Shown piece after piece: positions 53,457-62,692 of a stretch of 64,000 nt of DNA. The translations under genes and the position numbers were made by a program. Location of the stretch: assembly GCF_001485215.1 (NCBI RefSeq), contig NZ_BBWW01000001.1, forward strand, positions 3,100,001-3,164,000, given 5' to 3'. This DNA is from Leptolyngbya sp. NIES-2104 (GTDB taxonomy: Bacteria; Cyanobacteriota; Cyanobacteriia; Leptolyngbyales; Leptolyngbyaceae). The notes below the pieces were generated by a model. The model was not told the DNA's origin. It saw only the letters and a program-made list of their open reading frames with translations, and did no database searches. Every line of letters starts with the position of its first letter. The first letter of the stretch is position 1.

Positions 53457-54350
53457 ATGATGCTAGAGAATGCGGAAATTGCGGTCGTGATTCGTCCCGA
53501 TCTGGGAGCACGCATCGATCGCTTACTCGATAAACGCACTGGGCATGATTGGATCTGGCATCCTTCACACTATGATTCGACGCAGACCAGATCGATCGCG
53601 ATCGGGGAATCGTTCGATCGACATTGGACAGGGGGCTGGGACGAAATCTTTCCGAATGATGCCGCTGGTGAGTTCCAAGGGCGGCAATTAGTCGATCATG
53701 GGGAATTCTGGTCGCAGGCTTGGAACATCCTGGAGCAAGGGGAATCTAGCCTCCGATTAGGCTTAACTTGCCAAACGGTTCCAGTGAACGTGGAAAAGAC
53801 CATCCGCATCGAAGGTTCTCAAGTCGATGTGAATTATCAATTTCAGAATCTTTCAGAGCAATCGGTTTCATTTTTGTTCAAACAACACGCCGCGATCGCA
53901 ATCGAAGCCGGAGATGAAATCATTCTCCCTGACTGCGACATTGAACCTGTGGTGCTCGATTTCAGTCGCATCATCGGACAGCCTGGAAAGACCAAGTTTC
54001 CAACTGCGATCGACAAAAATGGTGAAGTGGTTTACCTCAATCGAACTCCAGAGCGATCGTCACAGCTTCAAGAGTTCTACTACAGTTCTGGACTCGCGAT
54101 CGGGCAATGTGGCGTGAGAAATCCGCGATCGCGCTCCACTCTGATGATGAACTTTAATCTAATTGATTTTCCGTATGTTTGGATGTTCCAGAGCTACGGC
54201 GGCTGGAATGACTACTATGTATTGGTAATGGAACCTTGTACAACCATGCCGTATGATTTAGAAATTGCAGAGCGTAACGGCACGATCGCAACTCTAGAAC
54301 CATTCCAGATTCAGTATCGTCAACTGAAAGTGAAGCTCGATCGAGATTGA
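53457..54350 (+). CDS. Aldose 1-epimerase-like (galactose mutarotase fold) protein
   Basis: From ATG 53457 the protein has 297 residues. It has a mutarotase-fold pattern: ARIDRLLDKRTGHDWIWHP, GGWDEIFPND, and a later FKQHAAIAIEAGDEIILPDC (in part) with His and acidic residues of the sugar site. Such proteins bind the anomeric carbon of sugars. The substrate is unknown. A shared terminator separates it from cmpD. TTG 53430 is a weaker start. Confidence 0.75.
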   Translation: MMLENAEIAVVIRPDLGARIDRLLDKRTGHDWIWHPSHYDSTQTRSIAIGESFDRHWTGGWDEIFPNDAAGEFQGRQLVDHGEFWSQAWNILEQGESSLRLGLTCQTVPVNVEKTIRIEGSQVDVNYQFQNLSEQSVSFLFKQHAAIAIEAGDEIILPDCDIEPVVLDFSRIIGQPGKTKFPTAIDKNGEVVYLNRTPERSSQLQEFYYSSGLAIGQCGVRNPRSRSTLMMNFNLIDFPYVWMFQSYGGWNDYYVLVMEPCTTMPYDLEIAERNGTIATLEPFQIQYRQLKVKLDRD

Positions 54351-54370
54351 ATAGAGCACAGAGAAGAAAA

Positions 54371-54397
54371 TCGGGAATGAATACAACACATTCCCGA
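54371..54397. terminator. Terminator between convergent genes
   Basis: TCGGGAATG pairs with CATTCCCGA around a nine-base loop. The minus strand continues TTTTCTTCTC, so it ends the cmp operon; it may also stop the epimerase transcript. It is 12 bp after the cmpD stop. Confidence 0.8.
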
Positions 54398-54408
54398 CTC
54401 CCCATTTC

Positions 54409-55266
54409 TTAGTGCGTGTCGTCGTGGGCGAAGCGGTTGTAGAGGAAGTCTAACGCTTCGTTTCGCAGATCATAATAGAGCGGATCTTCCATCACTTGAG
54501 CACGATCGCGAGGACGAGCAAACGGAATCGTGAGAATTTCACCGATCGTTGCTTCGGGTCCGTTCGTCATCATCACTAAGCGATCGGCAAGGAACAACGC
54601 TTCGTCAATGTCGTGTGTCACCATCAACACCGTACAACCGTGATCCAAGCAGATTTTCGCCAGTTCTTCCTGCAATTCCTCTTTGGTAATCGCGTCCAAT
54701 GCTCCGAACGGTTCATCGAGCACCAGCACTTCAGGACGCAGCGACAAGGCACGAGCGATCGCCACGCGCTGTCTCATCCCACCCGATAACTGAGGCGGCT
54801 TTTTCTGAGCGGCTTCCGAAAGTCCCACCATCGCTAGGTGTTCATTCACGATCGCGCTTTTATCAGCGTGCGACTTCTGCGGAAACACAGAATCGATCGC
54901 CAAATAAACGTTCTCGAATGCAGTGAGCCAGGGCAGAAGTGCATAGTTTTGGAACACCATCATGCGATCGGGACCCGGCTTTTCAACCAGCTTTCCTCTC
55001 AGTTTCACTTCGCCTTCAGTCGGAGTCACGAAGCCTGAAACCGTGTTCAGCATCGTGGACTTGCCGCAGCCAGAGTGACCGATCACGCAGATAAATTCAC
55101 CTTGTTGGACTTCCAGGTTGATCTCTTTGATGATCGTTTGAGGACCGCTGCGGGTGTTGTAAACTTTAACAACGTTTTCCAGCGTTAGGAACGGTTGAGC
55201 TAAGGATGACCGCACAGCATTGACGGTCGCGGTTTGTTGTGTGTTCATTGCAATGGGGAGATTCAT
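54409..55266 (-). CDS. cmpD: Bicarbonate ABC transporter ATPase CmpD
   Basis: The 285-residue ATPase has Walker A GHSGCGKST, signature LSGGMRQR and Walker B VLVLDEPFG, with the PGPDRMMVFQNYALLPWLTA stretch (20 residues) shared by Nrt/Cmp/Ssu-type ATPases. It energises uptake with CmpC at the cytoplasmic face. It is the last gene of the operon, 80 bp after cmpC. NrtD would look nearly the same; the call rests on CmpA. ATG 55248 is a possible later start. Confidence 0.82.
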   Translation of the reverse strand: MNLPIAMNTQQTATVNAVRSSLAQPFLTLENVVKVYNTRSGPQTIIKEINLEVQQGEFICVIGHSGCGKSTMLNTVSGFVTPTEGEVKLRGKLVEKPGPDRMMVFQNYALLPWLTAFENVYLAIDSVFPQKSHADKSAIVNEHLAMVGLSEAAQKKPPQLSGGMRQRVAIARALSLRPEVLVLDEPFGALDAITKEELQEELAKICLDHGCTVLMVTHDIDEALFLADRLVMMTNGPEATIGEILTIPFARPRDRAQVMEDPLYYDLRNEALDFLYNRFAHDDTH

Positions 55267-55346
55267 AGTGGTAAGACTCTGAGGTTAGGAATTGACAGCG
55301 AAACTAGAGTCAATTCGGGGCATTTTTGTAGATGCCCCAATTCAAA

Positions 55347-57320
55347 CTAAGCAACAGATCGAGCGGGTCGCAGATTGATTTCTGCCATCGTGTAGTCGCG
55401 CTTGATCGCCAAACTGTTGAGATAAGCGATCGGATCTTCAGAGTTGAACGGAACACCGTCGAACAATTCAATCTTGTTCCGGGCGTAGCTCAGTTCTGCT
55501 AGACCTAACTCACGTGCAGCGGTACTAAAGACATCCACACGGCAAGTTTTTTCTAACACTTCTACCCAGTTGCGCGGCAGAGGAATGTCTCCCCAACGCG
55601 CCATTTGCGTCATAATCCAAAGCTGCTCAGTCCGGCTCGGACGGTTTGCGCCTTCCCCAAAGAATAAGTGATGTGCCGGATCAGAGACTCCCAACCCAAG
55701 TTGAATATATTCTACCTGAGTCCCGACATATTCCTTACGTGCCAGAATCTGACGAATTTCGGTCGTGTTCGCAGGATCTGCACAATAGCGGCAAGCTTCG
55801 AGCAGCGCTTTTACCAGTGCAATGTGAGTGTTCGGATATTTCGCTGCCCACTCTTCGCGCACACCGAGAATTTTACCGACGTGACCACGCCAGATGTCGA
55901 TGTCTGATGCGATCGTGGTTCCGACTCCTTCACGCTCTGCGCGCAGATTCCAAGGATCACCGACGCAGAATCCATCGATCGTGCCTGCTTTCAAGTCCAC
56001 CACCATCTGAGCGGGCGGAATGATTTGCAGATGCACATCATGATCGGGGTCAATTCCACCTGCTGCTAACCAGTACCGCAGCAGCATATTGTGCATCGAG
56101 GACGGGTGAACCACGCCGAAGCGGTGCGGATTTTCAGGAGAGCGATCCACCATTGCTTTAAAGTCTTCCAAGGTGTTGATGCCTTGTTCTTTGAAGCGTC
56201 GATCGAGCGTAATTCCGTTGCCGTTGCGGGTCATCGTGAGCGAAGTCACAACGGCAGGATTGTCATTCCGCTCGTTGCCACCCAGCGTAATCCAAAGCGG
56301 CATTCCAGCAGGCATTTGAGCCGCATCGAGATAACCAGCAGTCATGCCGTCTACAATCCCACGCCAGCTTGTTTCACGAGCGAGAGACACTTCATCCAAA
56401 CCATGCTTGGTGAAGAAGCCTTTCTCTTTTGCTACTGCCAACGGAGCACAAGCGGTGAGCGGCACAAATCCGATTTCGAGATTGACTTTCTCTAAACCAT
56501 GACGGGCAACCGTTGCGACTTTCTGCGCTCGAATCTTCTTCACGCGCTTTTGCTGGTTCAAGAAGTAGATCAGTTCACTGCGTAAGCTGTAGTAGCTAGG
56601 GTGCTTCACCACTTCCATCCGGCGACGCGGGCGAGGAATGTCCACATCGAGGATGTTGCCGATTTTGGACCCTGGACCATTTGTGAGCATCACGATCCGA
56701 TCGCTAAGCAACACAGCCTCATCCACATCGTGAGTCACCATCACCGCTGTGACTTGATTTTCCTCACAAATTTTGATCAACTGCTCTTGCAGGTTCCCTC
56801 TAGTCAACGCATCCAACGCACCGAACGGCTCATCGAGCAGTAACAGTTTCGGTTGAATTGCCAAACCACGAGCGATCGAGACCCGTTGCTTCATCCCCCC
56901 AGAAATTTCGTGAGGATACTTGTCGATCGCGTGTCCGAGTCCGACTAACTTGATGTATTTCTCGGTGAGTTCATTGCGCTCTGCTTGGGGTTTCTCGGTC
57001 AAAACTTCATCGACTGCCAAACCCACGTTCTCACGCACCGTTAACCAGGGTAAGAGCGAATAGTTTTGAAACACCACCATGCGATCGGGACCGGGTTGTT
57101 TCACCACTAATCCTTCGAGCGTCACAATCCCACCTGTCGGATTGTCTAAGCCTGCAATCATATTGAGCAGCGTAGACTTGCCGCAACCAGAGTGACCAAT
57201 CAGAGAAATGAATTCGCCTTTCTTGATTTGTAAATCGATGCCTTTGAGTGCCAGGTACTCGTCCCCGCCAGGAAGCGGGAAGGACTTTTCAACCTGTTCG
57301 ACTGAAACGAAACTCGTCAT
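55347..57320 (-). CDS. cmpC: Bicarbonate ABC transporter fusion ATPase CmpC
   Basis: The 657-residue protein has an ATPase domain (about 1 to 255) with GHSGCGKST, ISGGMKQR and LLLLDEPFG. A CmpA/NrtA-like ligand domain follows from about 280 (EIGFVPLTACAPLAVAKEKG) on the cytoplasmic side. The fused domain is thought to sense substrate and regulate transport. This ATPase-plus-receptor fusion is specific to Nrt and Cmp systems. It starts 22 bp after cmpB. Confidence 0.85.
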   Translation of the reverse strand: MTSFVSVEQVEKSFPLPGGDEYLALKGIDLQIKKGEFISLIGHSGCGKSTLLNMIAGLDNPTGGIVTLEGLVVKQPGPDRMVVFQNYSLLPWLTVRENVGLAVDEVLTEKPQAERNELTEKYIKLVGLGHAIDKYPHEISGGMKQRVSIARGLAIQPKLLLLDEPFGALDALTRGNLQEQLIKICEENQVTAVMVTHDVDEAVLLSDRIVMLTNGPGSKIGNILDVDIPRPRRRMEVVKHPSYYSLRSELIYFLNQQKRVKKIRAQKVATVARHGLEKVNLEIGFVPLTACAPLAVAKEKGFFTKHGLDEVSLARETSWRGIVDGMTAGYLDAAQMPAGMPLWITLGGNERNDNPAVVTSLTMTRNGNGITLDRRFKEQGINTLEDFKAMVDRSPENPHRFGVVHPSSMHNMLLRYWLAAGGIDPDHDVHLQIIPPAQMVVDLKAGTIDGFCVGDPWNLRAEREGVGTTIASDIDIWRGHVGKILGVREEWAAKYPNTHIALVKALLEACRYCADPANTTEIRQILARKEYVGTQVEYIQLGLGVSDPAHHLFFGEGANRPSRTEQLWIMTQMARWGDIPLPRNWVEVLEKTCRVDVFSTAARELGLAELSYARNKIELFDGVPFNSEDPIAYLNSLAIKRDYTMAEINLRPARSVA

Positions 57321-57342
57321 GTGCTTGTCCTCCCTCTAGTAA

Positions 57343-58167
57343 TTACTGTTTAACGATGAGGGACTGAATCCAGCCCACGAAGCGATCAAGCAACAAACCG
57401 ACTGCACCGATGTAGAACAATGCCAGAATCACTTCACTGATGTAGTTGTTCTGATACGCTTCCCAGATGAAGAAACCGATTCCTACAATCCCCGACATCA
57501 CGATTTCTGCTGCGATAATTGCCAACCATGCAAGACCGATCGAGATTCTCATTCCGGTAAAGATGTAAGGCAGTGCAGACGGCAGCAAAATTTTGAAGAA
57601 GTATTTTTTCGGTGAGATTTGCAGTACTTTTGCAACGTTGTTGTAGTCCTGAGGAATTTCTTTCACACCCACAGCGGTGTTAATCAAGATGGGCCAAATC
57701 GCAGTAATGAAAATCACGAACAGTGCCGCAGGTTCGTTCTTCTGCAACGCTGCCAGCGAGATCGGCACCCATGCCAACGGCGGAACAGTACGCAAGAACA
57801 TGAACAGCGGATCGAGCGCTTTTGAGATGAGCGGCTTGGTTCCGACTAGAATTCCGAGCGCGATTCCAACAATGGCTGCTGCGGTATAGCTAATTGCCAC
57901 CCGTTGCAGCGATGCCCAGGTTTGCCAGAAAATCCCTTTATCGGTGCCCCCGCGATCGAAGAACGGATAGAACAATAGTTCACGTGTCCGTTCGTCTGTC
58001 CACAAGCTCGACGGCGGTGGCAACAGAATCACTTTCGAGGCAGAGAGCAATTCCCAAACGATCAAGAAAATTGCGATCGCGATCAAGGGAGGCGCGAGTT
58101 CTTTACCTAGCTTTGATAAATTGATTCCACCGAATCCAGGTCTGCTTTTACCCAACGTAGCTGTCAT
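57343..58167 (-). CDS. cmpB: Bicarbonate ABC transporter permease CmpB
   Basis: The 274-residue permease has six or so membrane helices and the conserved EAA loop (WPILINTAVGVKEIPQDYNN), followed by LPSALPYIFTGMRISIGLAW. This is the standard NrtB/CmpB/SsuC type. It forms the membrane channel as a dimer. It lies 55 bp after cmpA and 22 bp before cmpC in one transcript. Confidence 0.86.
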   Translation of the reverse strand: MTATLGKSRPGFGGINLSKLGKELAPPLIAIAIFLIVWELLSASKVILLPPPSSLWTDERTRELLFYPFFDRGGTDKGIFWQTWASLQRVAISYTAAAIVGIALGILVGTKPLISKALDPLFMFLRTVPPLAWVPISLAALQKNEPAALFVIFITAIWPILINTAVGVKEIPQDYNNVAKVLQISPKKYFFKILLPSALPYIFTGMRISIGLAWLAIIAAEIVMSGIVGIGFFIWEAYQNNYISEVILALFYIGAVGLLLDRFVGWIQSLIVKQ

Positions 58168-58222
58168 GTCGATTCTCCTTACTGCAATGTGAGACTGTGA
58201 TTCACGCTGTTCCTAGTCGCGA

Positions 58223-59581
58223 CTAGGCTTTCAAACTCTTGAACTTCAAACTATCGAGGTAAGCTTGGGGCTTGGTCGGGTCGAACTCCGCACCATCAAA
58301 GAACTTCTCAACACCACGAGTGGTCTGCTGCGGAATGTCAGACTGTGCCAAACCTAATTCTTGAGCGGCTTCTCGCCAGAACTTCTCGCCATTCACTTCG
58401 TTGACAATGCGATCGGCTTCACCCAATGCACCTTGCGGCAAGAATCCCCAGCGCACGCTTTCGGTCAGGAACCATAAATCGTGGCTCTTGTACGGATAAG
58501 AAACGCTACCTCTGCCGTCTTTCCAGTACTTGACTGCGAGTTCTGGATTGTTCTCTGTCCGCTTGGTATCGCCGAGTTGGTATTCGCCCGCATAAGGACC
58601 GCGCAGGAAATTCGGCGGAACATTGAAGTACTTACGCTGAGCCAAAATGCGCGAGAGTTCTTCTTTGTTCTCTGCCTTGTCGCACCATTGCTGAGCTTCC
58701 ATGACTGCCTTAAGCACTGCTTTGGTGGCTTTTGGATTCTTCTCAATCCACTCTCGACGAACCGCGAGGTATTCTTCAGGGTGATATTGCCAAACTTGAG
58801 CCGTTAATACAGCCAAGAATCCAACACCATCTCGCACAATCCGATAGGGCCAAGGATCGCCAGTACTAAAAGCGTCCATTGTTCCGGTCTTCATGTTGGC
58901 AACTGTTTGCGCCGATGGTACCGCCATCAAGTTAATTTCAGTGTTGGGGTCAACTCCATTTGCTGCCATCCAGTACCGAATCCAGAAATCTTGGTTCGCC
59001 TTCGGGAACGTGTAAGCGGCTCTGAATGGGATTCCTCGCTGCTTTAGTTCGCGAATGTAATCTGCTGCTCCAGATTTAGCAAGGTTTAACTCAAAGCCTT
59101 TCCCAGTGTGGGTGTTTGCGACCGCAACCCCGTTTCCATGAGTGCAGAGTTGTGCTAAGACAACCATCGGAATCTTACGGTTTCCTTTGGTAATGAGACC
59201 TTCACTCAACAAATGCGGCATCGGCATTTGCCATTGTCCACCGTCAATCCCACCGTTTGCGGAACCTAATTCTGCATTATCGCGAGCGGCTCCCCAAGAG
59301 GGCTGCTTGGAGATTTCTACATCGCTCATGCCATGGCGAGCAAAGAATCCTTTCTCTTTGGCAATAATCAAAGGTGCAGATTCAGCGATCGCAATGTAGC
59401 CGAGTTTGATCCGAGCGGTTTCGGGTAGTTCGGCAGGCGAAAGCGAAAGTGCTTGGGCTTTTGGGGATAGATCGGACGGGGAAGGCGGGTTAATTGCACA
59501 GCCTTTCAGTGTGACGGCTCCTGCTGCTGCACTAGCCGTCCACAAAAACTTTCGGCGCGTCAAGAAGTTGAATTCGGTCAT
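58223..59581 (-). CDS. cmpA: Bicarbonate-binding lipoprotein CmpA
   Basis: From ATG 59581 the protein has 452 residues, with a twin-Arg-like RRKF and a lipobox LKGC near residue 27. Features match CmpA rather than NrtA as I remember them: [14 protein letters not shown] (NrtA has TPMPYL), [13 protein letters not shown] (NrtA has ESFCVGEPWP) and HPEEYLAVR (NrtA has HPEKA, a Lys for nitrate). It captures bicarbonate at the outer face of the plasma membrane in the low-CO2-induced BCT1 system. The lack of nirA or narB nearby agrees. Confidence 0.82.
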   Translation of the reverse strand: MTEFNFLTRRKFLWTASAAAGAVTLKGCAINPPSPSDLSPKAQALSLSPAELPETARIKLGYIAIAESAPLIIAKEKGFFARHGMSDVEISKQPSWGAARDNAELGSANGGIDGGQWQMPMPHLLSEGLITKGNRKIPMVVLAQLCTHGNGVAVANTHTGKGFELNLAKSGAADYIRELKQRGIPFRAAYTFPKANQDFWIRYWMAANGVDPNTEINLMAVPSAQTVANMKTGTMDAFSTGDPWPYRIVRDGVGFLAVLTAQVWQYHPEEYLAVRREWIEKNPKATKAVLKAVMEAQQWCDKAENKEELSRILAQRKYFNVPPNFLRGPYAGEYQLGDTKRTENNPELAVKYWKDGRGSVSYPYKSHDLWFLTESVRWGFLPQGALGEADRIVNEVNGEKFWREAAQELGLAQSDIPQQTTRGVEKFFDGAEFDPTKPQAYLDSLKFKSLKA

Positions 59582-59742
59582 GTCGAGTCTCCAAGGATAG
59601 CAAGGCTTCTCCCGCAGCAAATCGAATGATTTGGGGGAGTTTCACAGAAGCAGTTAGCTCGTCACAAATTGACTTGAAATCGTTGTTTCAGCTTCTCTCT
59701 TTGTTGATTAAACAAATTTGAAATGGCTGAATCTTTGAGTGA

Positions 59743-59756
59743 TTAACGGTCAGTAA
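59743..59756. promoter_or_regulatory. TTA-N8-TAA motif, candidate CmpR site
   Basis: TTA at 59743-59745 and TAA at 59754-59756 are separated by eight bases. CmpR, the LysR-type activator of cmp operons, is known to favour TTA-N7/8-TAA. The site is 162 bp upstream of the cmpA start. The motif is short, so chance is possible. Confidence 0.4.
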
Positions 59757-59863
59757 GAACGAACCACGCTTGCGTATTTTTATGAGAAAATATCTGTCTT
59801 TTTGAACGCTGTAGAAACGATTGAGTCGAATCAATGGTTTCTATTTGTCCGGGCAACCATACG

Positions 59864-59884
59864 GTTGAATGTATTAAATTCAAC
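59864..59884. promoter_or_regulatory. Inverted repeat GTTGAAT-N7-ATTCAAC
   Basis: Perfect 7-bp arms surround GTATTAA. The size and symmetry fit a dimeric regulator in the cmpA-petJ intergenic region. It also contains an imperfect GTA-N8-AAC word. Binding protein unknown. Confidence 0.45.
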
Positions 59885-60369
59885 TGTTGGATTGAAATAA
59901 GATTATCGTCTTTAGGAACGCCCGTCTACTAAAAAAGCGACTCGAACTAAAGGAATTCTAAATTCAAACAATAAGAAATTTAACTGCATTCAAATCGTAT
60001 CTTGGTTTGGTATCGAGTTGAATAAATAGTCGTCTTAAATTTCGCCGTTTTTTCGGGAGTTTTCTAATGATTAAATCGACCAAAGTATGACTATAGATTC
60101 TCTTAATAATTTGATGTGGATCAATTCAATTGTGTCGATCGTTGACCCTTTTCTCCGAAATCCTAACTTTTTGAATAATTGTTGTAGGTAACAAATATGC
60201 TACTGCATCAGAGCGTGTTTCTAGATTCGCGTTCAAAGTGTAACTAATTATTAAGATAAATTTCGTAAATTTAATGTTCTACAAACTGTCTTTTGACGAG
60301 CGGAAATCTGCAAAGACAGCATGAGCACTGGCGAGTATTCCTCGCTGATTGATGTTTCAGAGATAAACG

Positions 60370-60717
60370 ATGAAGACAATTCAGAGAATGAGAACACTGG
60401 TGATGTCGATCGCACTTTCGGTTCTATTTCTATTAGGGATGAACCAACCTGCATGGGCAGCGGATGCGGCAGCAGGTGCGAAAGTGTTTAATGCAAATTG
60501 TGCGGCTTGTCATGCTGGTGGCGGAAACGCGATTAATCCAGCAAAAACGCTGAAAAAAGATGCGTTAGTGGCAAACGGGAAAGATACGGTTGAAGCGATC
60601 GTGATTCAAGTCACGAATGGTAAAGGTGCAATGCCTTCGTTTAAAGGTCGCTTGAATGAGGATCAAATCCAATCGGTTGCACTGTACGTTTTGGATAAAG
60701 CTGAAAAAGGCTGGTAG
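60370..60717 (+). CDS. petJ: Cytochrome c6
   Basis: The 115-residue precursor has a signal peptide ending in QPAWA before ADAAAG, which leaves a mature protein of about 85 residues. The heme site is CAACH, and the axial Met lies in KGAMPSFKGRL. Cytochrome c6 carries electrons in the thylakoid lumen from cytochrome b6f to photosystem I and replaces plastocyanin when copper is low. It is divergent from cmpA. Confidence 0.95.
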   Translation: MKTIQRMRTLVMSIALSVLFLLGMNQPAWAADAAAGAKVFNANCAACHAGGGNAINPAKTLKKDALVANGKDTVEAIVIQVTNGKGAMPSFKGRLNEDQIQSVALYVLDKAEKGW

Positions 60718-60785
60718 GCGGATTTTGGGATTTGGGATTGAATAGAGGGTAAGAAGGTGTTTGAGAAGTGTCGTTCGTTGCAGCG

Positions 60786-60916
60786 TCCCGCCCTGAAATA
60801 GAATTTCGGGCTAATCGGCGAAAGTCCATTAGAAATGGACTAAGAACTTGAAACTGGCTCCCAGTCTACTTCAGTAGACTTTCGTCGGTTAGCCCGAAAT
60901 TCATTTCAGGGCGGGA
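60786..60916. repeat. MITE-like element with 40-bp inverted ends and inner hairpins
   Basis: The left arm (60786-60825) and right arm (60878-60916) are near-perfect complements, both starting TCCCGCCCTGAAAT when read inward. Inside are two hairpins, GTCCATT-AGA-AATGGAC at 60824-60840 and GTCTACT-TC-AGTAGAC at 60864-60879. There is no coding capacity. It resembles dispersed palindromic repeats of cyanobacteria and may also end petJ transcripts. Confidence 0.85.
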
Positions 60917-61011
60917 ACGGAACGAGAGCGAAAGAACTTTCAATCGTTCTCAAACATGCTTTAAGGTGAAGAGGCTATCCGATATTTAATCCTGAATTCC
61001 GATCGTTTTTT

Positions 61012-62064
61012 ATGTGGCGTAAATTGATTCTAGAGTGGCTAAAACAGCGTCCCTGGTTGCTTGTCCCATTCCTTGCACTAATTCCAATTGCAGGACTGCA
61101 TCTGAACCAGCACACCCAAACCGAAGCAAAACCTGCTCCACAGGCTTCCACTGGAGGAATCACACCCACTACGGTTCCAAGTTCATTTGCGTTGCCTACT
61201 CCATCTCCAACCGTTCAGAAATCCCCTATTGCGAAACCGACCTTAACCCCAGTCGATCCGAAGAAATATACAAAAGAGCAAGCGGCAATTAATGAGAGAG
61301 CGAAAGCTGCGTTTGCCGCATCGGTCGGGACAGTGGATTCACTGATTGAAATGCAGGTTGCGATCGCGATGGGGCAACCAACACTATCGATCGTGGCTTC
61401 TCAAGGAGCCACGATCGTCGATTCAAATGGTCGATCGCTAAGTCAACTTGCTGCCGGAAATCCTTACGCTGTTCAAGGGACTGGCGATGAAATTAATTTC
61501 GCGGGTAAACAACTTCCAGGAATGGTGATGGTTCAGCCGCCTGCAAATGGGGTGTTGTATCTGGGAGACAAGCCTTATCGAGGAAGATTCTTACTCGCGG
61601 CACAAGGTGGGCGAATTTGGGTGGTGAACTATATTAATCTGCGCCACTATCTCTACAGTGTAGTGGCAAGTGAAGTATCACCGAGTTGGAATAAAGAAGC
61701 GTTGAAGGCACAGGCGGTCGCGGCTCGATCGTATGCGTTGACGTACTATTTCCGACGGGCGCAACCCTTGTATCACATGGGGTCAGATGAATATTTCCAG
61801 GTCTACAGCGGTATCTCAAAGGAATCAGAGCGCACAAACCAAGCGGTCGATCAGACAGCAGGTGAATTCATTAGTTATAAAGGCGGAATTGTTGAATCGC
61901 TGTATGCGGCTTCGGATGCGATCGTTGCAGATGCGTTTCGCGGTAAAGGAATGAGTCAGCTTGGAGCGTTGGAACTTGCGGAAACCGGATTTACTTACAA
62001 GCAAATCTTGGCGAGATACTATCCGAAAACGAACCTTGCGCGGATTGAGCAAGATCATTACTGA
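61012..62064 (+). CDS. SpoIID/LytB-domain protein
   Basis: The 350-residue protein has an N-terminal membrane helix (PWLLVPFLALIPIAGLHL), a Pro/Thr-rich linker to about residue 85, and then the SpoIID domain. That domain shows NYINLRHYLYSVVASEVSPS, AQAVAARSYAL and GMSQLGALELA. SpoIID-type proteins are glycan hydrolases that cut denuded peptidoglycan in the periplasm. Cyanobacteria do not sporulate, so a cell-wall role in division or septal junctions is likely. It overlaps the next gene on the other strand by seven bases. Confidence 0.88.
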   Translation: MWRKLILEWLKQRPWLLVPFLALIPIAGLHLNQHTQTEAKPAPQASTGGITPTTVPSSFALPTPSPTVQKSPIAKPTLTPVDPKKYTKEQAAINERAKAAFAASVGTVDSLIEMQVAIAMGQPTLSIVASQGATIVDSNGRSLSQLAAGNPYAVQGTGDEINFAGKQLPGMVMVQPPANGVLYLGDKPYRGRFLLAAQGGRIWVVNYINLRHYLYSVVASEVSPSWNKEALKAQAVAARSYALTYYFRRAQPLYHMGSDEYFQVYSGISKESERTNQAVDQTAGEFISYKGGIVESLYAASDAIVADAFRGKGMSQLGALELAETGFTYKQILARYYPKTNLARIEQDHY

Positions 62065-62486
62065 AAATCAGCGATCGCATCGATTAGGGTTTGCGATCGC
62101 AGCGGACATTCTGCTAAATGCACATTGACCGGAATCACCGTATTCACATTCTGAAGCATCGAATTGCTTGTTGCATTGCAAGCTCCTAAACTGATGACGA
62201 ACTTTGGAGCAGACATCTGTTCGTATAATCGAATCAAAGTTGGGGCAAATTTGGGTGTGATCGCACTTGCGGTAATTAAGAGATTTGCAGAATGCGATCG
62301 AACTTGTGGAACTGCTAGAAGTGCCGCAATCTTTATAAAGCAGCAATTCGCATCAGGGTATGACGTGTAAAAATCAGCAATTCTAATCTGATTGTATAAA
62401 TCATCAACCGTAGTAAGAATCGCATTCTCAAATAAATATTGCTCATTCGGTTGAATTTGCGTTGTTTTCAGCGTTACTCTCGACAT
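62058..62486 (-). CDS. Free-standing NuoB/NdhK-like protein
   Basis: The 142-residue protein resembles the 20-kDa subunit of complex I. Cys48-Cys49 lie in DANCCFIK, Cys103 in SLGACNATSNSM and Cys127 in AECPLRSQTLIDAI, at the places of the four N2 cluster ligands. The middle is shorter and more divergent than NdhK, and no ndhC or ndhJ is adjacent. It may bind a 4Fe-4S cluster in another redox complex. It is monocistronic and convergent with the SpoIID gene. Confidence 0.7.
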   Translation of the reverse strand: MSRVTLKTTQIQPNEQYLFENAILTTVDDLYNQIRIADFYTSYPDANCCFIKIAALLAVPQVRSHSANLLITASAITPKFAPTLIRLYEQMSAPKFVISLGACNATSNSMLQNVNTVIPVNVHLAECPLRSQTLIDAIADFQ

Positions 62487-62692
62487 ATAAAGTTCCTGCC
62501 TTGTGATCGATTTTACACAAACAAAGCGTAACCTTTCCGATTCTCCGTAGTGTTGTGAATTGAATGTAGTCTTAGTGTGGCACGATCTCAGGGGAACGTA
62601 CTGTTAAGATTGCGGATTTTTATCGAATCAGAAATCACCGCAACAAAAAAGGAGCCGCAACTGCGACTCCCATCAATTTATAACAATGAAAC

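Larger units (their letters stand above)
59621..60369. other. Long divergent intergenic region between cmpA and petJ
   Basis: The 749 AT-rich bases hold promoters for both genes. Two candidate regulator sites are listed separately. No exact GTA-N8-TAC NtcA site was found by eye. No protein gene is seen. Confidence 0.6.

Noticed and set aside
54409-59581. nrtABCD nitrate transporter
   Set aside because: The binding-protein motifs fit CmpA better and no nirA or narB is linked; kept only as the alternative.
59621-60369. NtcA site upstream of the transporter operon
   Set aside because: No exact GTA-N8-TAC was found; the nearest words are GTA-N8-AAC and GTA-N10-TAC.
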